A stretch of DNA of 64,000 bases from Parvularcula maris (GCF_024505085.1 NZ_JANIBC010000003.1:62001-126000); one strand, 5' to 3'; shown: positions 19,349 through 28,517, counted from the first letter of the stretch. Notes: generated by a model from the letters alone, not told the origin. Numbers and translations are program-made.

Positions 19349-19351
19349 GCT

Positions 19352-20419
19352 CTAACCTTCGTCCACGTAAACCCGCTGGGTCCGTCCGCGTACCGCCGTC
19401 AGGAGCTCGTAGCCGATGGTCCCGGCCATCTCGGCGAGCTCGTCCACCGGCAGGTTCGGCCCGAAGATCTCCGCCCAGTCGCCGCGGGCGATCTCCCCCG
19501 CATCTGTCACGTCCACGGTGAGAAGATCCATGCTCACGGCCCCCGCATAGGGGCATCGCACGCCGTTCAGCAACGCCTTGCCGCGATGAAGGAGCGAGCG
19601 GGGAGGGCCGTCCGCGTAGCCGATGCCCAGCGTGGCCAGCCTCGTGGGCCGCTGGGCCGTGAAGCGATGGCTGTAGCCGACCTTCTCGCCGGGCTTTACT
19701 TCAAACACGGACAGAACCGCCGCCTCTAAAGTCGCAGCGCAGTCCATCGGGCCTAGCTGACCGGCTTTAGCGCCGTAGAGGCCGATGCCGGGGCGGATGA
19801 AGTCCTCTTCGGGATGGCCGCCCTGCAGGGCACCGCCCGTGGCGGAGTGGCCGAAAGCTGCGTTCGGAAAGACCTCGCGAAGAGCCACCTTCGCATCGGA
19901 GAAAGCCGTGCGCTGATCGTCATTGGCTTCGGCCGCAGGCTCGCCCGCATGGCTCATATGGAGGATGACAAGATCGACCTGAGTTTGCGGCGGAAGGCGC
20001 GAGACATCGTCAAGCTGTGCACCGATCCGGTTCATGCCGCCCTCCACCTGCATCCCGCAGGGGCCTTTGAAGGCGAGAAGCTCTTCCACGCTGTGATGGA
20101 CGGGCCGTATCTGATCCGTATACCCATCCGCGCCGGGCAGGGTGTTGAGTACGTAGAAAGGCAGGCCGTCTGCGTATTCCGCGATCCGCTCTGCCTCCTC
20201 TTTGTAGGAGATGAAGAAGCCCGAAGCGCCAGCCTCGGCCAGCACCGGCACGATCCTCGCCGAGCCCAAACCGTAGCAGTTCGCCTTGACCACCGGCATG
20301 ACGGGCACGGAGGGTCTCAAGGCCCGGAGCGCCGCCATGTTGCGGCGGACGGCGCCGAGGTCCACCGTCAGGCGGGGGCGGGGATCAGTACCGGGCAGGG
20401 TAGCGCTCCGGGTCCGCAT
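19352..20419 (-). CDS. alr: Alanine racemase
   Basis: 355 residues. PLP lysine in MPVVKANCYGLGS, EGGMNRIGA in the barrel, and LGIGYADGPPRSL with SMDLLTVDVT in the C-terminal beta domain. It interconverts L- and D-alanine for peptidoglycan and acts as a homodimer in the cytoplasm. It overlaps the 3' end of dnaB by 35 bases in the same direction, so the two are one transcription unit; dnaB-alr is a frequent pair. No shorter start with a ribosome site was found, so the overlap is probably real. Confidence 0.93.
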   Translation of the reverse strand: MRTRSATLPGTDPRPRLTVDLGAVRRNMAALRALRPSVPVMPVVKANCYGLGSARIVPVLAEAGASGFFISYKEEAERIAEYADGLPFYVLNTLPGADGYTDQIRPVHHSVEELLAFKGPCGMQVEGGMNRIGAQLDDVSRLPPQTQVDLVILHMSHAGEPAAEANDDQRTAFSDAKVALREVFPNAAFGHSATGGALQGGHPEEDFIRPGIGLYGAKAGQLGPMDCAATLEAAVLSVFEVKPGEKVGYSHRFTAQRPTRLATLGIGYADGPPRSLLHRGKALLNGVRCPYAGAVSMDLLTVDVTDAGEIARGDWAEIFGPNLPVDELAEMAGTIGYELLTAVRGRTQRVYVDEG

Positions 20420-21869
20420 AGTCGCCGAAGCGGGTGAGTTCGGGCTGGAAGCTCAGCTTCACCGTGCCGATGGGGCCGTGGCGCTGCTTGCCGATGATGA
20501 CCTCGGCGAGGCCCATGACCATGTCCATCTTCTCCTGCCACTCCAGGTGCTCCGCCGTGCCCTCGCGCGGCTCGGTCCGGCCGAGATAGTACTCCTCCCG
20601 GTAGACGAACATCACGACATCGGCGTCCTGCTCGATCGAGCCCGATTCCCGAAGGTCCGAGAGCTGGGGCCGCTTGTCCTCGCGCGCCTCGACCTGACGC
20701 GACAGCTGCGACAGCGCAACGATCGGCACGCTGAGCTCCTTCGCCAAGGCCTTGAGGCCGGTGGTGATCTCGGTCAGCTCCTGCACCCGGTTCTCGCTGG
20801 CCTTCTTCGAGCCTGCAAGGAGTTGCAGGTAGTCGATTACTAGAAGGTCGAGCCCGTGCATCCGCTTGAGGCGCCGGGCGCGGGCGGCCACCTGAGCGAT
20901 GGTCAGACCGCCCGTATCGTCAATATAAAGAGGAAGCTGCTCTAGCTTCCCGGCAGCGTCGTAGATCTCGACAAAGTCCTGCTCGTTGATGTCGCCTCTA
21001 CGGATCTTATCGGATGCTACCGAGGAGAACTCGGCGAGGATACGCGAGGCGAGCTGGTCGGAGCTCATCTCCAGGCTGAAGAAGCCGACACGCGCGCCCT
21101 CCTTCGCCTTGTAGGTGCCGTCGGGACCCTTCTCCGGGACGAAGGCCTTGGCCGCGTTGACCGCGATGTTCGTGGCGAGCGCCGTCTTCCCCATGGAGGG
21201 GCGCCCGGCGAGGATCAGAAGGTCCGAATCGTGAAGCCCGCCGAGCTTGCGGTCGAGGTCCTTCAGGCCCGTGGTGACGCCTGACAGCCCGCCGCCTCGC
21301 TGATAGGCGGCCTGGGCGATGTTGATCGCCTCGGTCAGGGCGCTCTCGAAAGTGGTGAAGCCGCCGCCGTAATGGCCGGTCTCGGCAAGGGCGTAGAGCT
21401 CCTTCTCCGCCGCCTCGACCTGGGTGCGCGGGTCGTCCTCGATATCGGCGCTGCCCGCGCGCTCGATCATTTGGGAGCCGATGGAGATGAGGCCACGCGA
21501 GGTGTGCAGATCGAAGATCAGCCGTCCGTAATCAGCCGCCCCCACCGTGGTCGGCACGGACTGCGCAAGCTGGATGAGGTAGCGCTCACCACCTGCCTCA
21601 CGGAACGCCTCTTCCTCTTGAAGGTAGGTGTTCAGCATCACCGGCGAGGCCAGCCGCCCGGAGCTGATGAGCTTGTCGCAGGCGCCGTAGATCTGGCCGT
21701 GCAGAGGATCGTAGAAGTGCTCGGGCTTGAGGTAGGCGTTGACCTTGTAGAACACCTCGTTGTCGTAGAGCACGGCGCCCAAAAGCGCCTGCTCGGCATC
21801 GAGGGAGTAGGGGGCCTTGCGCTCCTGGGAGCCGGGCGCAGCGGGGGTGAGGGGAGAACCGTCGGGCAT
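20385..21869 (-). CDS. dnaB: Replicative DNA helicase
   Basis: 494 residues. N-terminal DnaG-interaction domain (about 20-120, YSLDAEQALLGAVLYDNE), linker helix, then the RecA-like motor with Walker A GRPSMGKTALATNIA (about 225), SLEMSSDQLASR, Walker B LLVIDYLQLL, and the C-terminal arginine-finger region. The hexamer unwinds DNA 5' to 3' at the fork and recruits DnaG. It lies downstream of rpsF-rpsR-rplI with a 400-base gap holding a repeat and a strong terminator, so it likely has its own promoter. No intein is present. Confidence 0.97.
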   Translation of the reverse strand: MPDGSPLTPAAPGSQERKAPYSLDAEQALLGAVLYDNEVFYKVNAYLKPEHFYDPLHGQIYGACDKLISSGRLASPVMLNTYLQEEEAFREAGGERYLIQLAQSVPTTVGAADYGRLIFDLHTSRGLISIGSQMIERAGSADIEDDPRTQVEAAEKELYALAETGHYGGGFTTFESALTEAINIAQAAYQRGGGLSGVTTGLKDLDRKLGGLHDSDLLILAGRPSMGKTALATNIAVNAAKAFVPEKGPDGTYKAKEGARVGFFSLEMSSDQLASRILAEFSSVASDKIRRGDINEQDFVEIYDAAGKLEQLPLYIDDTGGLTIAQVAARARRLKRMHGLDLLVIDYLQLLAGSKKASENRVQELTEITTGLKALAKELSVPIVALSQLSRQVEAREDKRPQLSDLRESGSIEQDADVVMFVYREEYYLGRTEPREGTAEHLEWQEKMDMVMGLAEVIIGKQRHGPIGTVKLSFQPELTRFGDYADPERYPARY

Positions 21870-22064
21870 GGGCTAGGATTCCACTCCTCCTTGGGTTTGG
21901 CGAGTCGAATGAATCCCCAATCGAGGTTTCGCTGACATTTGCCGCCGGTGGGTGGGGTATGGAACATAGCAGGAACATGATGCGGAAGCCAGCGGTGAGT
22001 GGGTAGCTTACGCAGAAGAATGGGCGTTTGGGTCTCCAGGGACGAACGGAAGGCACAGCATTCG

Positions 22065-22190
22065 TGGCCCGCTCCCCCTCAGCCTACCGGCAGCTCCCCC
22101 TCAGGGAGGGGGAGCGAAATAGGGAGCGAGGTTTGTTTCTGCTTCCCTCCCCCACGAGTGGGGGAGGTGCCCGAAGGGCGGAGGGGGCCA
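22065..22190. repeat. Palindromic element, family B, copy 1
   Basis: Bounded by TGGCCC at the left and GAGGGGGCCA at the right. Inner sub-palindromes CTCCCCCTC ... GAGGGGGAG and CTCCCCCAC ... GTGGGGGAG, plus CTACCGGCAG and GCCCGAAGGGC. Lies between rplI and dnaB. Related copies: 27156-27351, 58676-58792 and a diverged one at 32809-32925. Confidence 0.85.
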
Positions 22191-22222
22191 GGGGCATTAG
22201 CAAACCACCGAAACCCCAAAAG

Positions 22223-22251
22223 AAAACCCCGCCGTGGACGGGCGGGGTTTT
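22223..22251 (-). terminator. Rho-independent terminator of the rpsF operon
   Basis: Perfect 11-bp stem AAAACCCCGCC / GGCGGGGTTTT with a 7-base loop. Read on the minus strand it follows the rplI stop by 25 bases and ends in GGGGTTTTCTTTT, a good U-tract. Confidence 0.85.
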
Positions 22252-22275
22252 CTCATTCGGTAGTGGGGCTAGGCC

Positions 22276-22929
22276 TCAGGGAACGTCGGTGACGTTCTCC
22301 GTGGTGCCTTCTTCGGCAGGGGTCTCGCCCTCGGCCGGCTCGCCGCCTTCTTCGGCGGGAGCGCTGTCGTAGCTCGGCTGGCGAGGCGCGTTGCCGTCCT
22401 CGTCGAGGCCGGTCACCCGTTCGACGTTCTCTTCCTCGCGGGCGAAGATGTCCTCACCGGCGGCCTGACGCTCGGCCTCTTCCTGGGTCCGAGCAATGTT
22501 GACCTCGATCTGCACGGTGACTTCCGGGTGCAGACGGATGCGTACGGGGAAGATGCCGAGGGTCTTGATCGGGCCGTCGAGGAGCACGTTCTGCTTCTGC
22601 AGCTTGAGCTTCTTGGTGGAGGCCGTCTCGGCGATGTCGCGCGAGGAGACCGAGCCGAACAGCATGCCCGCATCGGAAGCCGAGCGGATGATGGTGAACT
22701 GCTTGTCGGCCACCGAGCGGGAGAGCTGCTCGGCGCGCTCGCGCTCTTCAGCATTGCGCGATTCGATGGCTGCACGCTCGGCCTCGAACTTCTTGCGGTT
22801 GTGCTCGTTGGCACGCAGGGCCTTGCCCTTCGGCAGGAGGTGGTTACGGGCGAAGCCGGGCTTCACGGTGACCTCGTCACCAATGCCGCCGAGCTTCTCG
22901 ATGCGTTCGAGAAGGATAACTTGCGTCAT
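22276..22929 (-). CDS. rplI: 50S ribosomal protein L9, long form
   Basis: 217 residues against about 150 for E. coli L9. Residues 1-150 hold the N-terminal RNA-binding domain (VILLERIEKLGGIGDEVTVKPGFARNHLLPKG), the long central helix and the C-terminal domain (IKTLGIFPVRIRLHPEV). The extra ~60 residues are acidic and low-complexity (EEGGEPAEGETPAEEG) and likely disordered. It binds 23S rRNA near the L1 stalk. Last gene of rpsF-rpsR-rplI, four bases after rpsR, with a clear terminator after it. The DUF2232 gene often found between rpsR and rplI in alphaproteobacteria is absent. Confidence 0.96.
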   Translation of the reverse strand: MTQVILLERIEKLGGIGDEVTVKPGFARNHLLPKGKALRANEHNRKKFEAERAAIESRNAEERERAEQLSRSVADKQFTIIRSASDAGMLFGSVSSRDIAETASTKKLKLQKQNVLLDGPIKTLGIFPVRIRLHPEVTVQIEVNIARTQEEAERQAAGEDIFAREEENVERVTGLDEDGNAPRQPSYDSAPAEEGGEPAEGETPAEEGTTENVTDVP

Positions 22930-22932
22930 GGA

Positions 22933-23160
22933 TCAGTCCTGCGAAACGTAAGGGAGAAGGGCGAGGAAGCGGGCGCGCTTGATGGCGCGGGCCAGCTCGC
23001 GCTGCTTCTTCTGGCTGACGGCGGAGATGCGCGACGGGATGATCTTGCCCTTCTCGGAGACGTAGCGTCCGAGAAGCTTGGGATCCTTGTAGTCGATCTT
23101 CGGTGCTTTCTCGCCCGAGAACGGGCAGGTCTTGCGGCGGCGGAAAAACGTCTTGGCCAT
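22933..23160 (-). CDS. rpsR: 30S ribosomal protein S18
   Basis: 75 residues, normal length. [20 protein letters not shown] at the N-terminus, then [20 protein letters not shown] and the basic [21 protein letters not shown]-terminus. It binds next to S6 on the platform of the 30S subunit. Its ATG shares a base with the rpsF stop (TAATG), which keeps S6 and S18 in step. Confidence 0.97.
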   Translation of the reverse strand: MAKTFFRRRKTCPFSGEKAPKIDYKDPKLLGRYVSEKGKIIPSRISAVSQKKQRELARAIKRARFLALLPYVSQD

Positions 23161-23579
23161 TAGCGGCGGTCTCCTCTGTCACCACGATCTCCGCGGTCGC
23201 CTCTATCGCCCCTGTCGCCGCGGCGGTCGTCACGGTCGCGCGGGCGGTCGTCGCGGTCGCGGCGGCTCATCACCGGCGAGGGCTCGGGATCGAACTCATC
23301 GACGCGCAAGGTCATGAAGCGGAGAATGTCCTCCTTGAGCTTCATCTGACGCTCCATCTCGACGATCGCCTCGGACGGCGCCTCGATGTGCATCAGGGAG
23401 TAGTGCCCCTTGCGGTTCTTCTTGATCTTGTACTGAAGGTTTCTGAGGCCCCAATATTCGGCCTTCTCGACGCTGCCGCCGTTCTCCTTCACGATGTCCT
23501 GGAGTTCCTCCGTCAGGAGGTCCACCTGCGCCGGGCTCACATCCTGGCGCGCGATGTAGATATGCTCGTAAAGAGCCAT
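23160..23579 (-). CDS. rpsF: 30S ribosomal protein S6 with Arg/Asp-rich repeat tail
   Basis: 139 residues. The S6 fold spans residues 1-100 ([46 protein letters not shown]). The tail is a low-complexity stretch of RD and five tandem GDR triplets ending in GDRR. S6 pairs with S18 on the 30S platform; in E. coli the S6 C-terminus is glutamylated by RimK, whereas here it is a long mixed-charge extension. First gene of the rpsF-rpsR-rplI operon. The tail is encoded by a short-period repeat that may vary in number between strains. Confidence 0.96.
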   Translation of the reverse strand: MALYEHIYIARQDVSPAQVDLLTEELQDIVKENGGSVEKAEYWGLRNLQYKIKKNRKGHYSLMHIEAPSEAIVEMERQMKLKEDILRFMTLRVDEFDPEPSPVMSRRDRDDRPRDRDDRRGDRGDRGDRGDRGDRGDRR

Positions 23580-23943
23580 AGGTGATCTACCCTTGCTGGC
23601 AGCGGAGACGGGGCGCGGGAACGCTGAGCCGCCTTCGGCTCGCTCGGCTGCGGGACCATCCCAAATGCCGAGCGACCACTGCTCGAAGCGGCGCCGCTAG
23701 CTCAAAAGAGAGCGGGGGGCAAGGTCGGGCGTAGGGCGTACAGCGAAGCTGGCCGCGTTCGGCGCGCCATCGCTAGCATCCGCGGCCAGCTTCGCTGTCC
23801 GCCCTGCGGGGTTGGTCCTGGTTTCAACGGCCTGGGCGTAGGGTGGACGCACTGGCAGCCGCTCTACGGACTGCCGAACGCGGTAACCCTGCCACGCTGA
23901 GGAGCGAAGGTATAGGGGGTACGCCCTCACCATCGGAGCCGCT
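23580..23943. other. Intergenic region rpsF-DUF1223 (364 bases)
   Basis: No gene supported. It must hold the rpsF promoter (minus) and the DUF1223 promoter (plus), although neither was recognised with confidence. Its main feature is the large inverted repeat at 23734-23804; a smaller GCCGCCTTCGGCTCGC palindrome lies at about 23630. Confidence 0.6.
23734..23804. repeat. Large inverted repeat (24-nt arms)
   Basis: Arms 23734-23757 and 23781-23804 pair over 24 positions with a single mismatch; the core 18 bp (ACAGCGAAGCTGGCCGCG and its complement) is perfect. The loop is 23 bases and itself contains GGCGCGCC. No T-run follows, so a factor-dependent terminator, cruciform or repeat remnant is more likely than a simple terminator. 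Confidence 0.85.
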
Positions 23944-24642
23944 ATGCGCCTGTCTCTTGTTGCCGTTCTCGCCGGGCTCTCAGCCAGCGCCTCCGCTTTC
24001 GAACGCTCCCCGGTCCTGGCCGAGCTCTTCACCTCGCAGAGCTGCTCCTCCTGCCCACCGGCCGAGGCGCTGTTCTCGGAACTGGCTGAGCGGGACGACC
24101 TCGTGGTGCTGGAGTGGCATGTGGACTACTGGAACCGGCTGGTTCACGGCGGCGACGGGCGCTGGCAAGACCCGTTCTCGGACCCTGCCTTCACCGAGCG
24201 GCAGCGGCGCTACAACCAGAACATTCGCAAGACCCGCAGGGTCTATACGCCTCAAGCCGTGGTGGCTGGTGAGCTTGAGGCCGTCGGCTCTCGCCCCCGC
24301 GATGTCGGCGCCCTGATCCGCCGGGCGCCGCGCCCCGAAGGATCGTTGACGGTCGAAGCTACCGGTGAGGGCTTCTCGGTCAGGGCGGAGAGCGAGGAGC
24401 CTGCGGAACTGTGGCTCGTCCGCTTCGACCGCCGCCAGTCCACCGACGTCCTGGGCGGTGAGAACAAAGGCCGCACCCTCGCCAGCCGCCATGTCGTCAG
24501 GTCCTTCGAGCTTCTGTCCGAGGCCTCGAGCGAGCGCACCGCGACAGCCGAAAAGCCGGGGCGCGGCGAGGGCTGCGCCGTGCTGCTGCAGAAGCCGGGA
24601 CAGGGCGAGGTGCTCGGCGCGCGCTACTGCCAGAGCCGGTAG
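23944..24642 (+). CDS. Secreted DUF1223 thioredoxin-like protein
   Basis: 232 residues. Signal peptide MRLSLVAVLAGLSASASA, then the DUF1223 domain: VLAELFTSQSCSSCPPAEAL with a C-S-S-C pair in the thioredoxin-fold position, WHVDYWNRL, and YTPQAVVAGELEAVGS. The family is exported and widespread in alphaproteobacteria; a redox role is inferred from the fold and CxxC, with no client known. It precedes the exported catalase-peroxidase by about 165 bases in the same direction; both would work in the periplasm, which suggests, without proving, a shared oxidative-stress theme. A third Cys lies near the C-terminus (GEGCAVLLQ). Confidence 0.88.
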   Translation: MRLSLVAVLAGLSASASAFERSPVLAELFTSQSCSSCPPAEALFSELAERDDLVVLEWHVDYWNRLVHGGDGRWQDPFSDPAFTERQRRYNQNIRKTRRVYTPQAVVAGELEAVGSRPRDVGALIRRAPRPEGSLTVEATGEGFSVRAESEEPAELWLVRFDRRQSTDVLGGENKGRTLASRHVVRSFELLSEASSERTATAEKPGRGEGCAVLLQKPGQGEVLGARYCQSR

Positions 24643-24806
24643 AGAACCTCTATCGAGCCTGCCGATAGGCGCTATCTGCTAATTCCGTTGGGCAGAACGC
24701 GCCGGTCTGGCTTACGCCTTCCTCCGACGGGCAGCACGAAGGCTCTTCGCCGCTGCCGTATATGGCTCGCCGTCTCGTGGCGGCCCCGCGAAGAGGAAAC
24801 GAACCC

Positions 24807-27155
24807 ATGAACAGCAGTCTCAAACTGAAGCTTCTCTCCGCCACCTTTCTGACCCTGGGCCTTGCGGCCTGCGGCGGCAGCGACAGCGCTACGAGCGAGC
24901 GGGGCGCCGCATCGCAGCCTCGCGGGGCCGAGTACCGCGCCGACAACGAACAGCCCACCGAAGGGGAGGCCTGGGAAGGCACCACCGATGCCGAGCGCCC
25001 CGAGGTGAGCCAGGCCGTTCAGGCGGCCAAGGGCAACGATTTCTGGTGGCCCCAGACCCTGGACCTTGCGCCGCTTCGCCAGAACGCCTCGGACTACTCG
25101 CCCCTCGGCCCCGACTTCAACTACCGCGAGGCGTTTCTCGAGCTCGACCTTGAAGAGGTGAAGTCCGACATCGAGGCCCTGATGACCGAGAGCCAGGACT
25201 GGTGGCCCGCCGATTATGGCCACTACGGACCGTTCTTCATCCGCATGGCGTGGCACTCGGCGGGCACCTACCGCCTGGCCGATGGCCGGGGCGGGGCCGC
25301 GGGCGGCCAGCAGCGCTTCGAGCCGCTCAACTCGTGGCCGGACAACACCAATCTCGACAAGGCGCGTCAGCTCCTCTGGCCGATCAAGAAGAAGTACGGC
25401 GACGCGCTCTCCTGGGCCGACCTCATGGTGCTGACGGGCAACGTCGCCATGGAATCGATGGGCTTCAAGACCATCGGCTTCGCAGGCGGGCGCGAGGACG
25501 ACTGGGAGCCCGACCTCGTCTATTGGGGTCCCGAGGGTGAGTTCCTGGGCAGCAAGGAGCGCTTCGCCGGGGGCGAGCTGGAGAAGCCCCTCGGCGCGTC
25601 CGTCATGGGTCTGATCTATGTCAACCCCGAAGGGCCGAACGGCAGCGGCGACCCGCTGGAGGCCGCCGAGCGCATCCGCCTCACCTTCGGCCGCATGGCC
25701 ATGAACGATGAGGAGACCGTGGCGCTGATCGCGGGCGGCCACACCTTCGGCAAGGCCCACGGCGCCCACAAGCCCGATGACTGCCTGTCGCGTGAGCCCG
25801 CTGCTCTCGGTACGGAGAACCAGGGCATCGGCTGGAACAACTCCTGCGGTAAGGGGCACTCGGAGGATACGGTGACCTCGGGTCTCGAGGGCGCCTGGAC
25901 GGCCGACCCCGCCCGCTGGACCCACCAGTACCTCACCTTCCTCTTCGAGTACGATTGGGAGCGCGGCGAGAGCCCTGCTGGCGCCATCCAGTACCACCCC
26001 GCAGGCGGCGAAGCCGACAGCCTGGTCCCCGATGCGCATAGGGACGATGTACGTCACGCGCCGATGATGCTGACCACCGACCTCGCCCTCAAGGAGGATC
26101 CTGCCTACCGCGAGATCTCCATGCGGTTCCTGGAAGACCCGGCCGAGTTCGAGGACGCCTTCGCCCGCGCGTGGTTCAAGCTGACCCACCGCGACATGGG
26201 TCCGCGTTCGAACTATCTCGGCTCCATGGTGCCCGAGGGCGAGTTCATCTGGCAGGACCCGGTGCCCGAGGTCTCGAACCCGATCAGCACCAGCGACGCC
26301 TCCCGCCTCAAGCAGGAGATCATGGCGTCGGACCTCACCGTGCCCCAGCTCGTGCGTGCGGCCTGGGCTTCGGCCTCGTCCTTCCGCGAGAGCGACCAGC
26401 GCGGCGGCACCAACGGCGCAAGGCTTCGCTTCGCGCCGCAGAACCAGTGGGCCGCCAACAGCCCGCAGGAGATTACCGAGGTGATGGCCGTGCTCTCGGA
26501 CATCCAGCAGCGCTTCAACGAGGCGGGCGGCAGGCAGGTCTCCATGGCCGACCTCCTCGTGCTTGGCGGTGCGGCGGCCATCGAGAAGGCCGCTCAGGAC
26601 GCAGGCCAGGACGTCAGCGTCACCTTCCGTCCCGGTAGGGGCGATGCCACCGAGGACATGACCGACGGCGAGAGCTTCGTGCACCTCGAACCCAAGGCCG
26701 ACGCCTTCCGCAACTACTACAGTAGTGAGGCCCGCCTGACCCCGGCCCAGGCCATGGTCGACAAGGCGGATATGCTGGGCCTGACCATCCCCGAGATGAC
26801 GGCGCTGATCGGCGGCATGAGGGCGCTGGGTGCGACCCATGGCGGAGGCGAGATGGGTGTGCTGACGGATAACCCCGGCCAGCTCACCAACGACTTCTTC
26901 GTCAACCTGATGGATATCGGCACCGTCTGGGAGAAGATCGGCGACTACACCTATGTCGGCCGCGACCGGGCGAGCGGCGAGGAGAAGTGGCAGGCCTCGG
27001 AAGTGGACCTCGTCTTCGGCTCCAACGCCGAGCTGCGCGCCGCTGCCGAGCGCTACGCCTATGACGGCGGCGACGAGCGGCTGGCCCACGACTTCGTCCG
27101 TGCCTGGACCAAGGTGATGAACCTCGGCCGCCCGCAAGAGCCCTCGCGGGGCTAG
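24807..27155 (+). CDS. katG: Catalase-peroxidase with lipoprotein signal peptide
   Basis: 782 residues. The ATG at 24807 (GAGGA upstream) gives [16 protein letters not shown], a type II signal peptide with an L-A-A-C lipobox, so the enzyme should be exported and lipid-anchored. The mature part is a full two-domain KatG. The N-terminal haem domain has the distal Arg/Trp/His in [11 protein letters not shown], the adduct Tyr in [13 protein letters not shown], the Met in [12 protein letters not shown], and the proximal His in [12 protein letters not shown]. The inactive C-terminal domain starts near 450. All three residues of the Met-Tyr-Trp adduct are present, so catalase activity is expected. 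Cytoplasmic KatGs lack such a leader; exported forms (KatP type) are known in a few pathogens. No OxyR gene is adjacent. Confidence 0.95.
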   Translation: MNSSLKLKLLSATFLTLGLAACGGSDSATSERGAASQPRGAEYRADNEQPTEGEAWEGTTDAERPEVSQAVQAAKGNDFWWPQTLDLAPLRQNASDYSPLGPDFNYREAFLELDLEEVKSDIEALMTESQDWWPADYGHYGPFFIRMAWHSAGTYRLADGRGGAAGGQQRFEPLNSWPDNTNLDKARQLLWPIKKKYGDALSWADLMVLTGNVAMESMGFKTIGFAGGREDDWEPDLVYWGPEGEFLGSKERFAGGELEKPLGASVMGLIYVNPEGPNGSGDPLEAAERIRLTFGRMAMNDEETVALIAGGHTFGKAHGAHKPDDCLSREPAALGTENQGIGWNNSCGKGHSEDTVTSGLEGAWTADPARWTHQYLTFLFEYDWERGESPAGAIQYHPAGGEADSLVPDAHRDDVRHAPMMLTTDLALKEDPAYREISMRFLEDPAEFEDAFARAWFKLTHRDMGPRSNYLGSMVPEGEFIWQDPVPEVSNPISTSDASRLKQEIMASDLTVPQLVRAAWASASSFRESDQRGGTNGARLRFAPQNQWAANSPQEITEVMAVLSDIQQRFNEAGGRQVSMADLLVLGGAAAIEKAAQDAGQDVSVTFRPGRGDATEDMTDGESFVHLEPKADAFRNYYSSEARLTPAQAMVDKADMLGLTIPEMTALIGGMRALGATHGGGEMGVLTDNPGQLTNDFFVNLMDIGTVWEKIGDYTYVGRDRASGEEKWQASEVDLVFGSNAELRAAAERYAYDGGDERLAHDFVRAWTKVMNLGRPQEPSRG

Positions 27156-27351
27156 GGGGCTCAGCCCCCCAGCCTGCCGGCAGCTCCCCCGCCACTGCCG
27201 TGGCCTTCTCCGCCTAGAAAAGGTCCCCCGGACCTTTTCTTTCGCCTATGGCGAACCGGCTACGAAGTGGGGGAGCGAGATGGGGAGCCTACGCTGGTTC
27301 TGTTTTCCTCCCCTACGCAGTGGGGGAGGTGCCCGTAGGGCGGGGGGGCCA
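27156..27351. repeat. Palindromic element, family B, copy 2 (with insertion)
   Basis: Contains CAGCCTGCCGGCAGCTCCCCC, GTGGGGGAGCGAGATGGGGA and the right end GGTGCCCGTAGGGCGGG...GGGCCA, as in the other copies. Between the halves it carries extra sequence, including the AAAAGGTCC hairpin at 27218-27238. It sits between convergent katG and the CDF transporter. Confidence 0.85.
27218..27238. terminator. Bidirectional hairpin AAAAGGTCC / GGACCTTTT
   Basis: Perfect 9-bp stem with a CCC loop, T-rich on both strands, in the gap between convergent katG and the CDF gene. The same palindrome in reverse orientation follows tRNA-Val at 43625-43647. Confidence 0.7.
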
Positions 27352-27373
27352 GCGGCATCGCGCTCTAGCCACC

Positions 27374-28258
27374 TCAAACCGGGTCCTGATGAACGATCAC
27401 ATCCGCATCGGGGAAGGCGTCCTCGATGCGGCGCTCGACCCGGTCGGCGATGGTGTGGGCCTCGGCCAATGTCATGTCGCCGAGGAGGTCGAGGTGGAGC
27501 TGTACGAACCGTCTGCCTCCTGAACGTCTGGTGCGCAGATGGTGCCAGCCCGCCGCCTCCTCCTCGCTGTCGAGGATGGCCGTGATGGCGGCGACGTCGT
27601 CGTCGGGCAGCTCCTGGTCCATGACCTGGGGCAGGGCGGCGCCGAGGATGCTCTTCACCGACCAGGCGAGGAAACCGGCGGCAACGAGGCCCGCCAGGGC
27701 ATCGGCCCACGAGATACCGAAGCGCGACGCCAGGAACACCGCGACCAGCGCCCCGCCATGGGCGATGAGGTCGCCGGTATAGTGCGCCCTGTCCCCCTCG
27801 ACTACGAGGTTGCCCGAGCGCTTGAGCGCGTAGCTTTGAAAGGCGACAAGGCCCGCTGTTACCACGAGGCCTAGGACGAGCACGGCCATGGCGGCGCCTG
27901 CCGCCTGCACCGGTTCGGGGTCCAGGAGGCGCTTCACGCTTTCCACTGCCAGGAACAGGGCGGAGGCGCCGATCAGGACGCTCTGCCCGAGGGCGGAGAG
28001 CGCCTCGGCCTTCTGGTGGCCGAAGCGATGGTCGTCATCGGCGGGCATGGCGGCGTAGCGCACCGCCAGAAAGGCGCCGAGGCTGCCCGCCAGATCCAAC
28101 GCGCTGTCGGTGAGAGAGCCCAGAACCGCCACCGAACCGGAGACTGCGAAGGCGTAGGCCTTCGCCGCCACGAGGAACAGCGCCGCGCCGATGGCCGCGC
28201 CGGTGGCGGCCTTCGCCCAGAAGCTGCCTTTCTGTGTGCTGTCGAAAGTCCCGTGCAT
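27374..28258 (-). CDS. Cation diffusion facilitator (FieF/ZitB-like)
   Basis: 294 residues, six predicted membrane helices and a cytoplasmic C-terminal domain (about 210-294). The transport site is visible: D-x3-D in LTDSALDLAGS on helix 2 and H-x3-D in GDRAHYTGDLIAHGG on helix 5. The D-D-H-D set is the FieF pattern for Zn/Fe(II)/Cd efflux by proton antiport. The FGHQKAEALSALGQ loop and RRSGGRRFVQLHLDLLGDMTL of the C-terminal domain fit the family. An iron or zinc efflux role next to a peroxidase gene is suggestive only; the two are convergent and separately transcribed. Confidence 0.9.
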   Translation of the reverse strand: MHGTFDSTQKGSFWAKAATGAAIGAALFLVAAKAYAFAVSGSVAVLGSLTDSALDLAGSLGAFLAVRYAAMPADDDHRFGHQKAEALSALGQSVLIGASALFLAVESVKRLLDPEPVQAAGAAMAVLVLGLVVTAGLVAFQSYALKRSGNLVVEGDRAHYTGDLIAHGGALVAVFLASRFGISWADALAGLVAAGFLAWSVKSILGAALPQVMDQELPDDDVAAITAILDSEEEAAGWHHLRTRRSGGRRFVQLHLDLLGDMTLAEAHTIADRVERRIEDAFPDADVIVHQDPV

Positions 28259-28517
28259 TCCGCAGCTTATGCCCCGGATCGTGAGAAAACGTCAAAAGGC
28301 ATGCAAAAAACTTCCCCTGCCTTCTTGTAACTCATCGAAAAGCGATAATATCGAAGATCGATACGGCGTTCAGTCGCATCCAGCCCACGCGGAGCTGATC
28401 GTCCGCGGATTTTGAGGAACCGCAGGTCTTCGGGACTGCCCCCGGAGCTTCAAACCGGCCTTGTGCCGGAACGAGGATCCGTACCCGGAAGTCTGCGGAA
28501 GAAGGAAGGAAAAGACC

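Larger units (their letters stand above)
21870..22275. other. Intergenic region dnaB-rplI (406 bases)
   Basis: No gene supported. It contains a family B repeat (22065-22190), the rplI terminator (22223-22251) and about 190 bases next to dnaB that should hold the dnaB promoter. The dnaB-proximal part is less GC-rich than its surroundings. Confidence 0.6.

Noticed and set aside
23738-23804. Large inverted repeat as a simple intrinsic terminator
   Set aside because: The stem is long, the loop is 23 bases, and no U-tract follows on either strand.
24672-27137. 821-codon open frame antisense to katG
   Set aside because: It mirrors katG exactly, has low-complexity Arg/Ala/Gly/His-rich translation and no domain. 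High GC on the wobble position leaves the opposite strand open by chance.
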